The notes beneath the pieces were generated by a model. That model worked only from the letters and a program-made list of their open reading frames with translations, did not search any database and was not told the origin of the DNA. Positions 23,040 to 35,449 of a stretch of DNA of 64,000 bases are shown piece after piece; positions within the stretch are counted from its first letter, which is position 1, and every line of letters starts with the position of its first letter. This stretch comes from Eutypa lata (taxonomy: Eukaryota; Ascomycota; Sordariomycetes; Xylariales; Diatrypaceae), in NCBI GenBank assembly GCA_022661535.1, contig JAKULF010000002.1, forward strand, positions 248,001-312,000. The letters are read 5' to 3'. A program made the position numbers and the translations under genes.

Positions 23040-24660
23040 TCGGATATAACTTTGCTCTCATAGCTGCACTTACAGTAAAAACCAGCCAATTGAATAAAGC
23101 TTCGTTGCTGTTGTAGGAGAAAGGTCATGTGCTCCTTTTAAACGCTCGTAGACACATGCAAACCTCTACGCAAACGTCGCTCACCTTTTCCGTTATTAGT
23201 CTAATCAAAGTATGCAATAGAAGTATGCATGATTACTGCCCATGGTATGAAGTTTCCATATCAAATGTAGGGTTTCCAGTCTAATATCTCAGTCTTAAAA
23301 ATGCTGTGCTGTATGAAATGGATTGTTAGAATTAGGGGGCGAACATTGGGGTTCCACTATACAGAATTGCGCGAGTAAATGAGACGGAACTCTAGTCACG
23401 GTAAAGTCACTGTTTACAGAGGCTACCTGGAGCATAAATCTGCTGGACGAATTGTGGCATTGGAAGGAATCGGGTCTTGAAATCCAAAGGCTCATTGGCA
23501 TTGCATATGGGATATTTGATACAGATGCCAAAACTCCAGCGCCAAGCTTCGTTTACCCTGTTCCAGCATCTAGCGTGTCCAACACCTCCCAAGTCATTCT
23601 CACCCTTTAAGGAGCGACCATATATCACAATCGTTTGCAATGATTTGTCTTATGCAATGGACTTCAGACTGACTATTGAATAGGCGCTAGTAGTGACATA
23701 ATGCATACATACATAGCTAGAGATTCACCTATAATAGTACAAGACTATTCTAGCAATCAAATTCAAACTTGACATCCGGCGACCTCTCCCTCGGCTGGCT
23801 CATCAGAGACGAAGCAGAACCAGCGTAACTTTTCATTCTACCATACGTTACTCGCCCTCACTGGGAAGACCGAACAGCGCTGGCGAGGGTGTCAATGGTA
23901 TCCCTGATGCCTGTGGTGAGGCTAGTATGGATATTCCCCATTGCCTCACCGCTCTCTTCTTCCTGATTGGCCGCTCGTCAAAACGTTGGCCGAGTGTTGG
24001 GCAAGTGCACCTGAATTATTTCCGACGAATTTATTCCATAGACTGATTCAAGAAAGCACTATGTAGTTTGGGGAGGAATGGCCTAACCCTTTAGTAGCCT
24101 GATCTTGGTGATCTGCCTTGATGGATTGCTTGGGAGCAGCACCCCCCCTGGGCAGCGGGAGCCGGAGCGACTCCCAGAGCAGTAACTGGGGCAGGTGCAG
24201 GTCTCGGGCAGCGTGGGCTATTATATAGGAAACAGTCGCCGCCGCGATTGCTACAATTTTCAGGCTCTTGTCCTCCCCTTTTTTCTCCTTTTACTTTTTC
24301 ATTAAGAACAACAGGGCTTGCTGGCCTCTGAAACCGTAAGTAGTAGGACGAGTTGGCGTGGTTATGTTGACTTTAATTTCGGGTTCATTCTACTTACACA
24401 CCCTATACCTCGTGATTCTTCGTCCTGAACCCTGATTGGCGGTCCGGGTTAGGGATGAGAGTACTGTCAGCTTTAGGGCCTTCTCTTCTCTCCTATCTTA
24501 TGCCCACGTAATGACAAAAGCTGGAAGCGTCTAAGAGCCCGTTGGCTGAACCGCCTTCCATTTATGGCTCTGTGCGGTGGGTTCACAAATCCATTTACAA
24601 GGTCTAGCTTGTTGAAATTGGATGTGTTTATATTCAGTGGTGTTTCGGAAGCGGCCCCAT

Positions 24661-24712
24661 GACTCTGGAATTCGACAAAGCGGTGCCGCAGGACTCTGGA
24701 ATTCGACAAAGC
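24661..24712 (+). repeat. 21-bp direct repeat, 31-bp period
   Basis: GACTCTGGAATTCGACAAAG (plus C) occurs at 24661-24681 and again without change at 24692-24712. Such a perfect short duplication in degraded DNA suggests a recent event. No coding frame explains it. Confidence 0.85.
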
Positions 24713-27700
24713 AGTAGCCCTATCCAACTTCCGATGAAGATCAGGAAAACAGCTTCGGACAAGCGAGTAGCGAGAGTCGCTTGTCCGTATGGCCGATGCC
24801 TACGTGGATATCCTTTGCTGCTGAAGCCCAATTCTGCGTAAGCCACCAGGCCGCTGGCAACTTGCAAAATTGTTCAGGATGGTGGTCTGGTTCGAACATC
24901 TTTTGACGTCGTGATCTCCATCCCTGCAAAGGGGGAGAATTTCCCGGCGGTAGCCAGCAAAAAGCCAGGTCTCACTGAATGATCTGTCTTAGACGATCCG
25001 TGCCTTCTAGGCACGCTCGTTCATTCAGTTCCGTTGAACTTCCGGCTGAGCAACCAGATCTTAGACGACTTCGACACAATGGTTGGTGCCAGATAGATGA
25101 ACGCAAGGAAAGGGGTGTACAACGCCCTTCGTTCCTTTGGCGGGTCCTTGAGGGTATCAAGCAACGGAAACAACACCATATAGCACCCTATGGGGTATAC
25201 TGTACAATATATGCCAATATACACAGGTTTGGAGAGAGGAAATGGTGGATGTGATGGATGTTCCGGCCATGGACAATAGTAACCAAATAGTGGCCTCTAA
25301 ATGGATTTGGTAGAGTAGACTGACAACCTTAATCAACAACAGCTGATCTGAACCCTCAGGCAATCCTAGGCCTTTATTATACAGTAAACCACATTAACTG
25401 ACTCAAACAGCGTCGTAATGCTGCTACTGTCCGGCGAGGTGACTAGACCTCGGTGTTGCGGCACACGCTTCCCTCGAACGAATCGGTCGCTATGAGAAGG
25501 TGCTTGAGGCGGTTGAAAAGGTGGGATAGGATTCACAAACGGAGAGAAGGTAATGCGTAGATTTGTCATTTCTTGATCAATACATGGTTATCATGAAGCA
25601 AATCGTCCTGTATGCGATCATCTGTTCAGAAAGTTTAACAAACTTAGGGCTATGATATGAACGTAGGAATGATGTTAAAGGGGGGGCCATGAAAGTTGGT
25701 AGGAGTTGAGCTGGGGGGTGGAAGATATGGACTGGAGAGGCCAAGTTCTGCCAGTTGCATTCGTTCATCGCTCGCCACACTTCTCCAGAGCTCAGGAATG
25801 AATCGACACGTTCCCTGACACCTGGAGCTATCGTTCTCTCCTTGCTCCACACCGTTGCCGTTAGATGGTCCTTGACCTTCATCAGCCCCGACCAAGGCGG
25901 CGTTTTGCTTCTTGCTGAACTCAACTTTCAGTTCCTTCCTGTCAAGTTGGAGCAAATAGCAAGTGATATGACATTTAGTAGGAACTGATAGTTGTCACAA
26001 TAGAACACAGCTCCATTAAGAGCAGCCTGAGAGGCTTTCATGACTAATGATAGCCATTACTAGAGATAGGTTTCTCCTGTTCAGTCTTATGGCGTAAAGA
26101 GCCTCCTGCAAATGGAAGCCTCCAGATTCGACACCAGTGGTGAATCACTAGTAGTGATGATGCAGACATCTCTCTCAACTTCAGTCGTGAAGACTTGCCT
26201 AGAGCAACTAGGCTACTAGCCTGACCATCACTTGATTCGATCCGGTCATCAACACTCTGGTGGCTCGAAAGGGGATTCTAGATGACATGGATTGAGGAAA
26301 AGACCAGAGGCTTCGTGACACTTGGTGGTTATTCTTAGTGACTCAATCGTCGTCCTCGTTCTCTCCCATCATCGCCAGCAAGCCCTTAATCGTCTTGCTG
26401 TCGGCATTCACGGACACCTAGAGCTTAAAAGCCCATTCAAAATGTCCTCAAGTCGGACCGCCTTCAGTCCCGAAGGCGACACTGTTTGCCGGTGCTGATG
26501 TCGATCCCTCTGTAGGACGGCTAGCCGGGGCAGCCGCCACCAGAGATAAGCGCTACTGGGGCGAGCGTCCATATTATGTCTAGACTATCATCGTAGTTCT
26601 TGATTGCTGGCGAGGACAGTGCTAAATGGGGACAACCCCCTGCCACATGAGCCCATCTTTGCCAGGGCTATATGTCTAAGCCAAGCCGGGGGGAAGGGGC
26701 CCGGTTGCTGGGGCAATGTGTGCATTGGCCGGTGCCGTTGCTGATGTGACCTATGGACTCAATTTAGTGAAATTGAATTCCCATTAGCTACGTAGTTAAA
26801 TTCTGTGCCGATGAAAACAGCAAAACATGACACTTTGGGTCGTACCCTTGCCTTGGTGATATAGCCACTAGTATAACATAACATGCTGTACAGACATTAT
26901 GGCTTCCTCTATTGCCATTGTAAGCACAAATGGAAGCTACTGGGCACCTCTTGCGGCCCTGACTCTCCGAGCTTGGTGCTGAGTTCGAACGTGGACCAAT
27001 AGACGGGAAAACAGTTGCACGACCTGCAACTAGGCCCTTGGACTCATCGTGGACGGTGAATCTGAAGACCCTCCTGGCATTGGCGGTTCTAGTTATTTGC
27101 CCCGTTAACCTAGGGAATCCCGCCGGTGGATTCCAAGACATTTATTGGGGAGTGGGTAATCAAATGAATCCGGAGCTCGTGCTTGGTATCGAAGACCTGC
27201 CTACAGATGGTGTTGGGGCTCTCCACGCACAGTGGAAGCAGCAGCAGCTTCATAGTCAACCCGGCCAGGAATGATGCTCGTCTTCACCCACTCGTGGGTC
27301 TACTCCTAACGCTTGTGAAGAGGGTGTTGAACTTTGGGGGGCGTGCCTCCCGGTGTGGCCCTCGTCCTGGTCCTGATATCAGGCCTTGTCGCCCAGTGAC
27401 AGGGGTAAGGGAGGATTGGAAAAGCATGGGAGGGGTTAAAAAGCATGGAAGGGGGGGGTGGTGAATAACATGTGAGTTGCGCTCCTGGCGGCGGAGTAGG
27501 AGTGGTAGGTCCGACATAAACAGGCACCGAATGGTGACAGCCCGAAGTTTTGCTGGCCCGCTCCCGGCACTAGGTCTACTCTTCCTTCTCAAGCCCATCT
27601 AGACCCTTTGGGTTAGAAAGACTAGGAAACAGCAGCGAAAAAGAGTACCAGTGTTAGCAGCAGTGATCGTGCTACCTCTAGTTCTGTTCTCCAGCATAGG

Positions 27701-29475
27701 CGCCGTTTCCGTCCCGGCTTGCGCTTACAGTTGCTACTGTAGTCCACGTGCTACCCGACTCGAGGCCGACGGCGACGCCCACATCTATTTATAACAGACA
27801 TGGTAGGTCATCGCAGACGGTGGTAGCCATAGATGTTGTAATCCCAGTCCTCGCCACGGAAATAGTTGTTGTGCATCTCCGTGTGTTACTTATCCGCAGG
27901 TGCCCTAATCACCTCGGGTTTGCCTAACTGCATGCATATTGCCTTCCGCATATACACTACACGAGTTGCCGTGGTAGGCAATGAAGCAGAAGACGGCGAT
28001 GCAGTCTGGATTCTCGGTCACGATCCATGGTTCGATGGATTACGTGGATTAGATCAGTGAAATTTAATTCGCCTGGGTGGTAGTTGCACATCAGGGTGTC
28101 ATTGTGGACCATGTCTCTGGATTCGGGGGGTTTGCGATCACCCCTACAAGAATCTTACATATGGCCGCTAGATGACCTAGTTAAGTGTTGGCCATAGTGG
28201 CGTCTTCGGAATTGTATCTGCTTTGGTGCCATACCTGACCCAGATGGACTTGTGCAATTAAGTAAAAGCCAACGTCGAAGTAGTCAATACAGTTTACTCA
28301 TAGAGGTTCCCGACCTCCGTAGATGCGAATAACACTGATTCGAACTCATCAGTGAAAGCCAACGTAGAAAAAGCATCACAACATAATCCAGCAATGTTCA
28401 ATCTTCATCCTCGAAGTTGGGCCTTAAAGAAAAGGTGGTTGATCGACTGATACTGGTCCAGATCAATCTGGTTGAGCATCTGGCGATTCCAGAACTCAGC
28501 AGAACTGATACCCCCAGCCTTTGAACCCCCCCGCCCACAACCTACCCCATTTTCTTTTATTTTTATTTTTTATTTTTTATTTTTCTTTGAATTTCTGTTG
28601 GGGTTTTCCATTTTCTTTTGTTTTTTTTTGGGGGGGGCAAGCCTTCACATACAGTGAAGATGACTGCCTTCTTCTCCTCTATTTCTTTAAATCTAGTCTC
28701 CGCCCGGGTCGTACTGAGTCTTTCTTCTCTCTTCCTGCGGGCGTCCTGGCCCACCGCACCTTCCCCTTGGTGCTCGCCAGTGACCGGAGCCACTTCCTTC
28801 TTTTGAACGGAGGAAGTGGCCTCCGTCGGTATTGGGAAGGGGGGCAATAGAAGTGCTAGCCGGAATTCTAGGCGGCGTTCTAATCGAGGAGCGATTGCCT
28901 GGGTAGCAATGGGAGGATAGTGGTAATTCGGACCTGGTAGAGGATGTGGCTGCAAGTAAGGAGCATGCTCCGTGCGCTAGACTATGGCTTGATGCCGTGG
29001 ATAGTCTAGGCGTGGCAGCAAAGATGCAGGTTGCTGCTCTTTTTGCTGGAGCATGCTGCGCTGGTGCTCCAGACTTTTGTCCGGAGCGATTAGGGTCATT
29101 GGGAAAGTTAAGATGTTCCTTGGCTTCAAGGATATGTATATCCTTCTGAGAGGAAAACATCTAACACCAATGTCCACTACCAGCGCCCCTCCAGGGCCTG
29201 CTCTTCGTTCTGCCCTTCATTTTGCTCATCCTGCCCCCACTCTCCCTACTTCCCCCATTTCCCCCTGACCCTACCACACCACTAGCTGATTCACCCATAT
29301 GAGGAGCTGTCCCTGTCTTGTTTTTTTGACTATAGTATTGTGTTGCCTTCCTCTCAAAAGGAAGGATATCCTATCCTTTAAGCCAAGGGGCACCACAATC
29401 TAAGGGACAGGTCCATCCTGCTGCTGGTCTCGCTAGGCTATTAGCCTGGGCGACAGTGACACGCCAGTTTGGCAG

Positions 29476-29976
29476 TCACAACGCTAGCGCGTGTGCTGTG
29501 AATCTGCTAGTGGAAGTTGGTGTACCAGAACGAGCGTGAAGGGTGGTCTGCCCTTTTCGCAAACTACCGACATCCGTGGAGATGTGGTGCCAAACGATAG
29601 CGAAGCGAGCAAGGCTTTCCAACTCCGTCCCATCAAACCTCACACAAATTCCTCTGGGGATGGCGCCAGGGGGTGAAGATCTCGAGGTGCTTTTCCGTCT
29701 GACATATGGCAGGGAAGTCTCACAGCGGAAACTCGGACGGATCGAGTGGGCGCTGGTGCCGGACTGGGCGGCCGCAGCTGAACATCGCGTCCAATGTGCG
29801 GGAGGGATATATTCATCGTCTTCGTCGTTGTCACCTCTAGCAGCGTCGCTTAACCCTGCCATCTCATCGTCTTGCGATTCCTTGTCCTCTGCCTCTTCTT
29901 CTCCAGCTGGACTTGAGCCCGCGGCGGCCGCATGGGCCCATAAATTTGCGATTACCGCCTGAAGGCCCTCAAGCAC
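29476..29976 (-). CDS. Unrecognised acidic ORF fragment, likely element relic
   Basis: A 166-codon frame opening MLEGLQAVIANLWAHAAAAG, then a strongly acidic stretch (EEEAEDKESQDDEMAG, NDEDDEYIPP). The N-terminal half looks coding; the C-terminal half (Ser/Thr/Arg-rich) looks frame-shifted, since a neighbouring frame there also reads well. I do not recognise a domain. It lies inside the repeat-rich tract and is best taken as a broken fragment. Confidence 0.25.
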   Translation of the reverse strand: MLEGLQAVIANLWAHAAAAGSSPAGEEEAEDKESQDDEMAGLSDAARGDNDEDDEYIPPAHWTRCSAAAAQSGTSAHSIRPSFRCETSLPYVRRKSTSRSSPPGAIPRGICVRFDGTELESLARFAIVWHHISTDVGSLRKGQTTLHARSGTPTSTSRFTAHALAL

Positions 29977-31812
29977 AAGCCTTCTCTTGGCCTATTTTCT
30001 GAGGTTGGCATCAATGGGCCCCTTGGGCCCTTCGAGGTTTTCGTAGGAGTCTTCGTCAGCAATGTGCCCTTAAAGCCCTTAGAGGTTTACATATGGACTT
30101 TCGTCTATTTTGCCCATGTGATAGGGAGTCCTTCAGTGCCTCTCGCAATTGACGGGATTCTTTTGCGCCTTTGTGCATCCAGGTACTCTTCATCGCTCTC
30201 CCCGTCCCCGTCATCCCGAGAAAGCTGGCTGCGTCAAGCCAGACCATTAACAAGTCTAAAAACCTGTTCTAAATGTGTCCCGGAATGGACATCTCAACTG
30301 GACCGGTTGGTCATTTCAGTTGGACCCGATGGTCATGTCAGCTAGGATTGACGGTATCTGCCTGTCAATTGGCATGAATCTCTTTGGCGGCAATCAAACT
30401 CGGTTCCTCTGGTTGTGACGTTGTGGAAGTAGTCTGAGCACGTACCGGCCCAGTAAACAACAAATGGATGTGATTATAACTGATGGGGTGATTTCTGAAC
30501 GTTTCTGCTCATCCCCCGGGGACGGACTCGAGCGTCGGCTTGTCCTAGTAAGCGACGCTCGTGGGTTTAGAGCCGTGAGGTAGATGGAGGCTACAATATG
30601 CGCATATAGCGCGTCTCAAAGGTATTCGGTGCTGACCCTGCCAGTATGCCCGGTGGCAATTTGAGGCTTCCGCACACTTGGATTCACTATAGCTGGTACT
30701 GGGCGCCTACTAGATCACTCTGGTCTTGTCTACTAACTCCTAGATGGACTGGAATGTGATAGACTCCAGCAAGGCCCTGACAGTACCGCAGGTGCCACTT
30801 GTGCACATCCCTCACAAAGGCAATATGTCCGGAGTGCTCGAGTGTCTGTCGATGACATCGAGTGTTCGGCGAAGAGCACTAGATTATCGATGAGCTGGCG
30901 GTTCACAATTTTCATTGTGATCCATTGAGCCGTCGCAGATTGCACGATGAGGATGCCCTCGGATCGTGTCTTCTTGGACAAAGGTTTCTTGGCCTGGAAT
31001 AGCGCTCTGCTCAACGCCCTCCACCTGCCACTGGTTGAACGCTCGGTTTCACAGCGATTGCTGTAGCCTTCTGAATGATGGCGGCTCGTGCAATTGTACC
31101 TCACTCGGCGTATGTGCTGGTAGGGCAGCAGGAGGCTCCGACTTACGTAGCACGGAGCTCTTTGAATTGGTGGCCTCGACCAAACCCCTTTGCTTTTGGG
31201 GGTATTGGAGGAGGCCGGTGAAACTAAGCGCTTTGCGCTTTGGAGATGGTTGGTAAGCAAAATACTAGCCCAGTAAGCTAAGGGGAAATTGTGGGAGTTG
31301 TGTGATAAAGCATGGAAGGGTCTAACTGAGACACCCGTAACAGTATCTGCAGCCTGAGCTTGCGTCCTATAGCTCAGGGGTCAACCAAGGCGTCCCAACA
31401 ACCCTTATTAATCTTGCCAAACAGCGAATCATTGTGCTTCTTGTTGAAAGTTGCTTTGTCGGTGATCGACAAAAGGAGGTTTCGTACAGCGTTTGTCGTC
31501 CGTGACGACATTTTGGCGGATAGGATATATATTCCTGCTTGGTTCTTCAGGAGAGAATACTGAAGAGTCAAAATCTTGATGGCTTTCATGATTTCTCGGT
31601 TGCGTGATCGTGGCATTTCCAATGGAATCTGATGCCTATGTGGTATTGCCTCACAAACGAGACTGGCTCCTACATGCACTAGGTTCAAATCCTTCCTAGT
31701 TAAGCCATCCACCATACAGTTAACTCATGAAGGTTCTCAACCTCCATAGAGGTGATTCCACCTTGATATGAGCTAGTACGTGATCACGCCGCTCGGCAGT
31801 CTCCTTATCTGC

Positions 31813-31857
31813 GGCGTCTCGCCTGGTGGCGTCTCGCCCGGTGGCGTCTTAGCCCGT
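31813..31857 (+). repeat. Three 15-bp tandem repeats
   Basis: GGCGTCTCGCCTGGT, GGCGTCTCGCCCGGT and GGCGTCTTAGCCCGT follow one another directly. Differences are mainly C/T transitions. Confidence 0.85.
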
Positions 31858-32424
31858 CGGCTGTAAGACCCAGAATGTGGGTATCACACCGCTCAGGGCT
31901 CTGCTAAGCAGCTTATAATTTGCCAGCATCATCGGCTTCGACATTATCGTCCTGCACTGCCTAGCGCTATTCTTGGAATAGCTACCCATGTGCCTCTTGG
32001 ATCAGTACCGTGTAGGCACCTGAGGTTAAATTACCTGGGCGGTGGCTGCACGCCAGGTGATTGTTCTGTGCCGTGTAGTAACGACAACCCGCACGGGTGC
32101 ACAGGGTTAAGCTCGCGGACCGGGACCCGGACCGGGGTGAACCGAGATGGGATGACGGAGGCCGGGACAGGCGCTGTGGTCACAGGCCCCTAGGCCTTAG
32201 GGTCGTACCCGGAAAGGCGAACAAAAGCTAGGAAAAGATATGCCTCTTCCGATTGGGACTTTCTTTCGTGCCTGTATCCCGAGAATCCCCGGGTGCTCGA
32301 GCAGCTAGATGGGCGTGTTACAGTACACATAGCCGGGATTGGTGGTTGCATCCGCATGAGCGGAGTTGCTGGTGTTTACGCCATAGCGTACCAGCTGGAT
32401 GCTAGAAACTCATATTATCCCAAC

Positions 32425-32765
32425 TTAGGAATTCAGGCTGCCGACTTGGAATTCCGTATGCCATTCGCAACCTGGCTGGACAATGGCTGTGGGACTGGCC
32501 CTAATATAGTGGCGTTTATCTGGCTGGTATGAAGATGGATGACAGAGGGGGAAGATGCTCGACCATGCGGTGTAATGAGCTCTAGCATCACTCCTCACGA
32601 TATATTGCTGGGGCATTTGTGGTGCCCGGATAGTTGTGATCGGCTGTGAACCACGGAGTTGCCATGTGGGCTGCTGAGGTATAGAGGACTGCAATACGGA
32701 GGCCTGAGGCACAGACGTCTGAGGCACAGAAGACTGAGTTGCAGGGACCTGGGATAGAGACAGCT
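32425..32765 (-). mobile_element. Gln/Pro-rich repeat-bearing ORF relic, possibly retroelement gag
   Basis: The minus strand reads ATQSSVPQTSVPQASVLQSS followed by IPQQPTWQLRGSQPITTIRA and continues for about 100 codons without a domain I can name. The repeated VPQ/SVPQ units come from a degenerate DNA repeat at about 32680-32750. The composition resembles low-complexity Gag-like regions of fungal LTR elements. No protease, reverse transcriptase or integrase is seen, so the mobile-element reading is tentative. Confidence 0.3.
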
Positions 32766-32976
32766 AGGGTACAATCCAGCTTAGGAGCACAGATGTCCAC
32801 CTCAGATATATTGCCCCGCTAGGCACACACCTAGCTCCCGAGATAGGTTCGTTGCCCTGGGTTTTCCTAACCAACTCACTTCCCGCAAAGACCGGCTGAT
32901 GCGTAAGCGCACCGACCGCTTCTCTTCCATGCTTCAGCGTAGCCCTGTGATCCCGAGGACCCGGCCATCGTATGAA

Positions 32977-33089
32977 GATGGGATGAAAAGCATGGAAGGG
33001 TGTGAAGCCCAAGATGGGATGAAACCTAAAACCCTGAGATGGGATGGAATCTTGGGAGATCGGATGGAAACTTGAAAGATCGGATGAAA
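32977..33089 (+). repeat. Five degenerate copies of GATSGGATGRAA
   Basis: GATGGGATGAAA at 32977 and 33013, GATGGGATGGAA at 33038, then GATCGGATGGAA at 33058 and GATCGGATGAAA at 33078. On the minus strand this yields repeated Phe-His-Pro-Ile in an open frame, so it may be a decayed coding repeat. Confidence 0.8.
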
Positions 33090-34246
33090 GCTTTGGGGGC
33101 TGGATAAACGTGAGAGCGCACGTCTGATAGTTCTTGCTCGGCAGCAATATTATATCAAGTTTTGAATTGTTTCTCAGCAGATGGCGAGGTGTACCATTTC
33201 CTTCACCTAGCAGATAGTCTGGGAGAACTTCTTCCCTCTTCACTTGAACCTCGGATAATTGGGCCCGCATCACTACTGTTGTGGTCAAAGATATTGGGCT
33301 CCGCGAGAGAAATTTCGGAGTGTCGGCTATTCGAAAGCCTTCTGTTTGTAGGGTGTCTCGGTGCCACTTGAACAACGGGATCCAAGTACATGAAATCACA
33401 TTACTTCCTTGGAGGTAGAGTCGAGAGAAGGGCGGTATGCGTGTGCAGTTCAAACTCTAGTGGTAGTGGTGCGCTGGTCTATTGGGTGATACTGTCATCC
33501 CTTGTGTGCATAGACGTGGAGGTCGGAAGAATTGTAATGGCTAGACATATGGTCAATAAACATAATACCACTCTAGTGGCGGATGAAACCGATGGAAGGG
33601 GTGAAAGTTTATGTTGAAAGGGAGTGAGCACTAACCTAACATTCAAATGTGAGTACTCAACCAAGAAAACAAATCAGTACCAACCCAAAACCTCATTTGG
33701 GCATCTTACCCTCAAAGTTAGTACAATAATCACAAAATAATATCATAGAGTACATACCTAGGTGAGACACTTGTCAAATTTTCTTTCGCTGTAGCCATCT
33801 TTCATCATGTAGAGAATACGTAGTTTTGTTTCAAGATCGTCAGCATATCATAGCCGAGCTGTCATTGATGATTGTTCTCCACAACGTCAGATCAAAAGCT
33901 CATAGCAGCTGTAGATGGTTAACAATCTAAAACCTGGTTGTTCCTATAGGTATTTTTACCTCGAGATCAATTGAATTGAAATGGAAATCCCATCCTCGAC
34001 TCGGTTTGGATGCAGGTTGTCCTTTGTCACAGTCACTTCTTTGGTGCTTGGACTAGAGAGATGAAGTGTTAGATATGACCTTCATCTAGATGAGATATTA
34101 ATCAATCAACAGTGCCGATTACATGTCGTGTTTGCCTTGGTGAAGAATAGATGGATCGCGGAAAAGAGGAAAGGACGGACGATGGAAGAAGACAAAGAGA
34201 ATTATATACTAACCTAGATTCAAAGTGTCAAAGAATGTTTCGTGAA

Positions 34247-34274
34247 GGCATATATATATATATATATATATATA
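34247..34274 (+). repeat. (TA)n microsatellite
   Basis: A TA dinucleotide run of about 28 bp in the AT-rich end of the gene-poor tract. Confidence 0.9.
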
Positions 34275-35449
34275 TTCTTCCGACTTCATCGCATGCCCAA
34301 AGATTAGTCCGTGTGTTAGAGAAAAGAAGAATGGCCATTGATGGACGGAGGTGACAGAATATCAAGGGCTTCATCAAAGGGCAATAGATGGAAGACTCTC
34401 ACCAAGTCGTTAATGAGGAGTGGGAAAAGAAGACCTGAGATGATTGAACATACACCTCCCTCAGCGGAGTAAGGTGATTACAAGTGACAATCATATTGAC
34501 AGAAGGGCAGAGAATACATAGAAGCAAGGTCAAGAGACGAGAAGAATGGAAAAGATCAAGTTACATATACTAGGAAGAGCGCGTGGGCTGCGGAAAAAAG
34601 GAAGAAGCTATTGATGGGTGAAGGAAAGAATTTTCTTCGGAAAGAATATTAAGAAGTTAGTTTTAGGCTAGGCAGGACAGTCCGAGGGGCTGGAGGAATG
34701 GAAAGCGCATACCAACGTACGTACCTTAAGAAATGCGGATCTAAACGATACAATTTGTATGTAGACATGATAGGATTGTGCTATTCAAAGTTTAACAAGA
34801 GAATAATAATAATAAAAGAAAGAATAATAAAAGGTTTTATTTAAATATTACCCGGTTTTTATTTAACCATGATATTAGACCTTTAGAAAATTTGCAAAGT
34901 AATATCAAAGTGTTTCCGGATGATTCCGTACTTAAGTTTAAATTATATACGGGGGGTAGCCGGAGTATTTTAAAAGTACCAAGGTAACTTAGTTTTTAAC
35001 GGAGCATATTATTGCTATCCTGAGGTGGCTTTTTTCTTGTTTAGATATGAAAAAATTCAGTATTGCTCTAAACTATTCAAGTGGTCTTTATAGTCTTTCT
35101 TTGTTATGTCAACTTCGACAACTAGTTGTTGAGTCTTCTGGGATGAGACATTGACGCACTTCGAAGAGACGGTGCTTGATTCTTGCCGCCAACAGCCAAT
35201 AACCAAGTCTCCTTTGTACTATATCTTCTGCAACACAACTAAGACATTACATATTCCTCGGCTATATACTACAGCATGGCTGTCATTTGTGATAGGTTTT
35301 CTCACAGCCACGACTATGTCAGCTAAGCAACTTTGTGTCTACAGCTTTTACCATACTAAATCACTAATCACCAAGTCTATTCAACTGGGGTGTACTACTC
35401 AGTTAGGCTAATACATGATGTCTCTCAGGTCTTCACTAGTTCCACCTCA

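Larger units (their letters stand above)
22900..35449. other. 12.5-kb gene-poor tract with relics of mobile elements
   Basis: I find no intact gene here. The tract contains tandem repeats, short sequences recurring kilobases apart, and coding-like fragments broken by stops and shifts. An example is a minus-strand frame near 26332-26410 ending VNADSKTIKGLLAMMGE. Short dispersed matches include 28289-28322 with 31716-31749, 28070-28096 with 32022-32058, and AAAGCATGGAAGGG near 27441, 31307 and 32987. This pattern fits old, overlapping transposon debris separating the catabolic cluster from the next genes. Confidence 0.6.

Noticed and set aside
31374..31715. 113-codon minus-strand ORF as a gene
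   Set aside because: No recognisable domain, inside the relic tract, and the plus strand is also open. Not enough to call it coding.
32977..33089. CRISPR-like array
   Set aside because: Repeat units are short, degenerate and irregularly spaced, and the genome is fungal.
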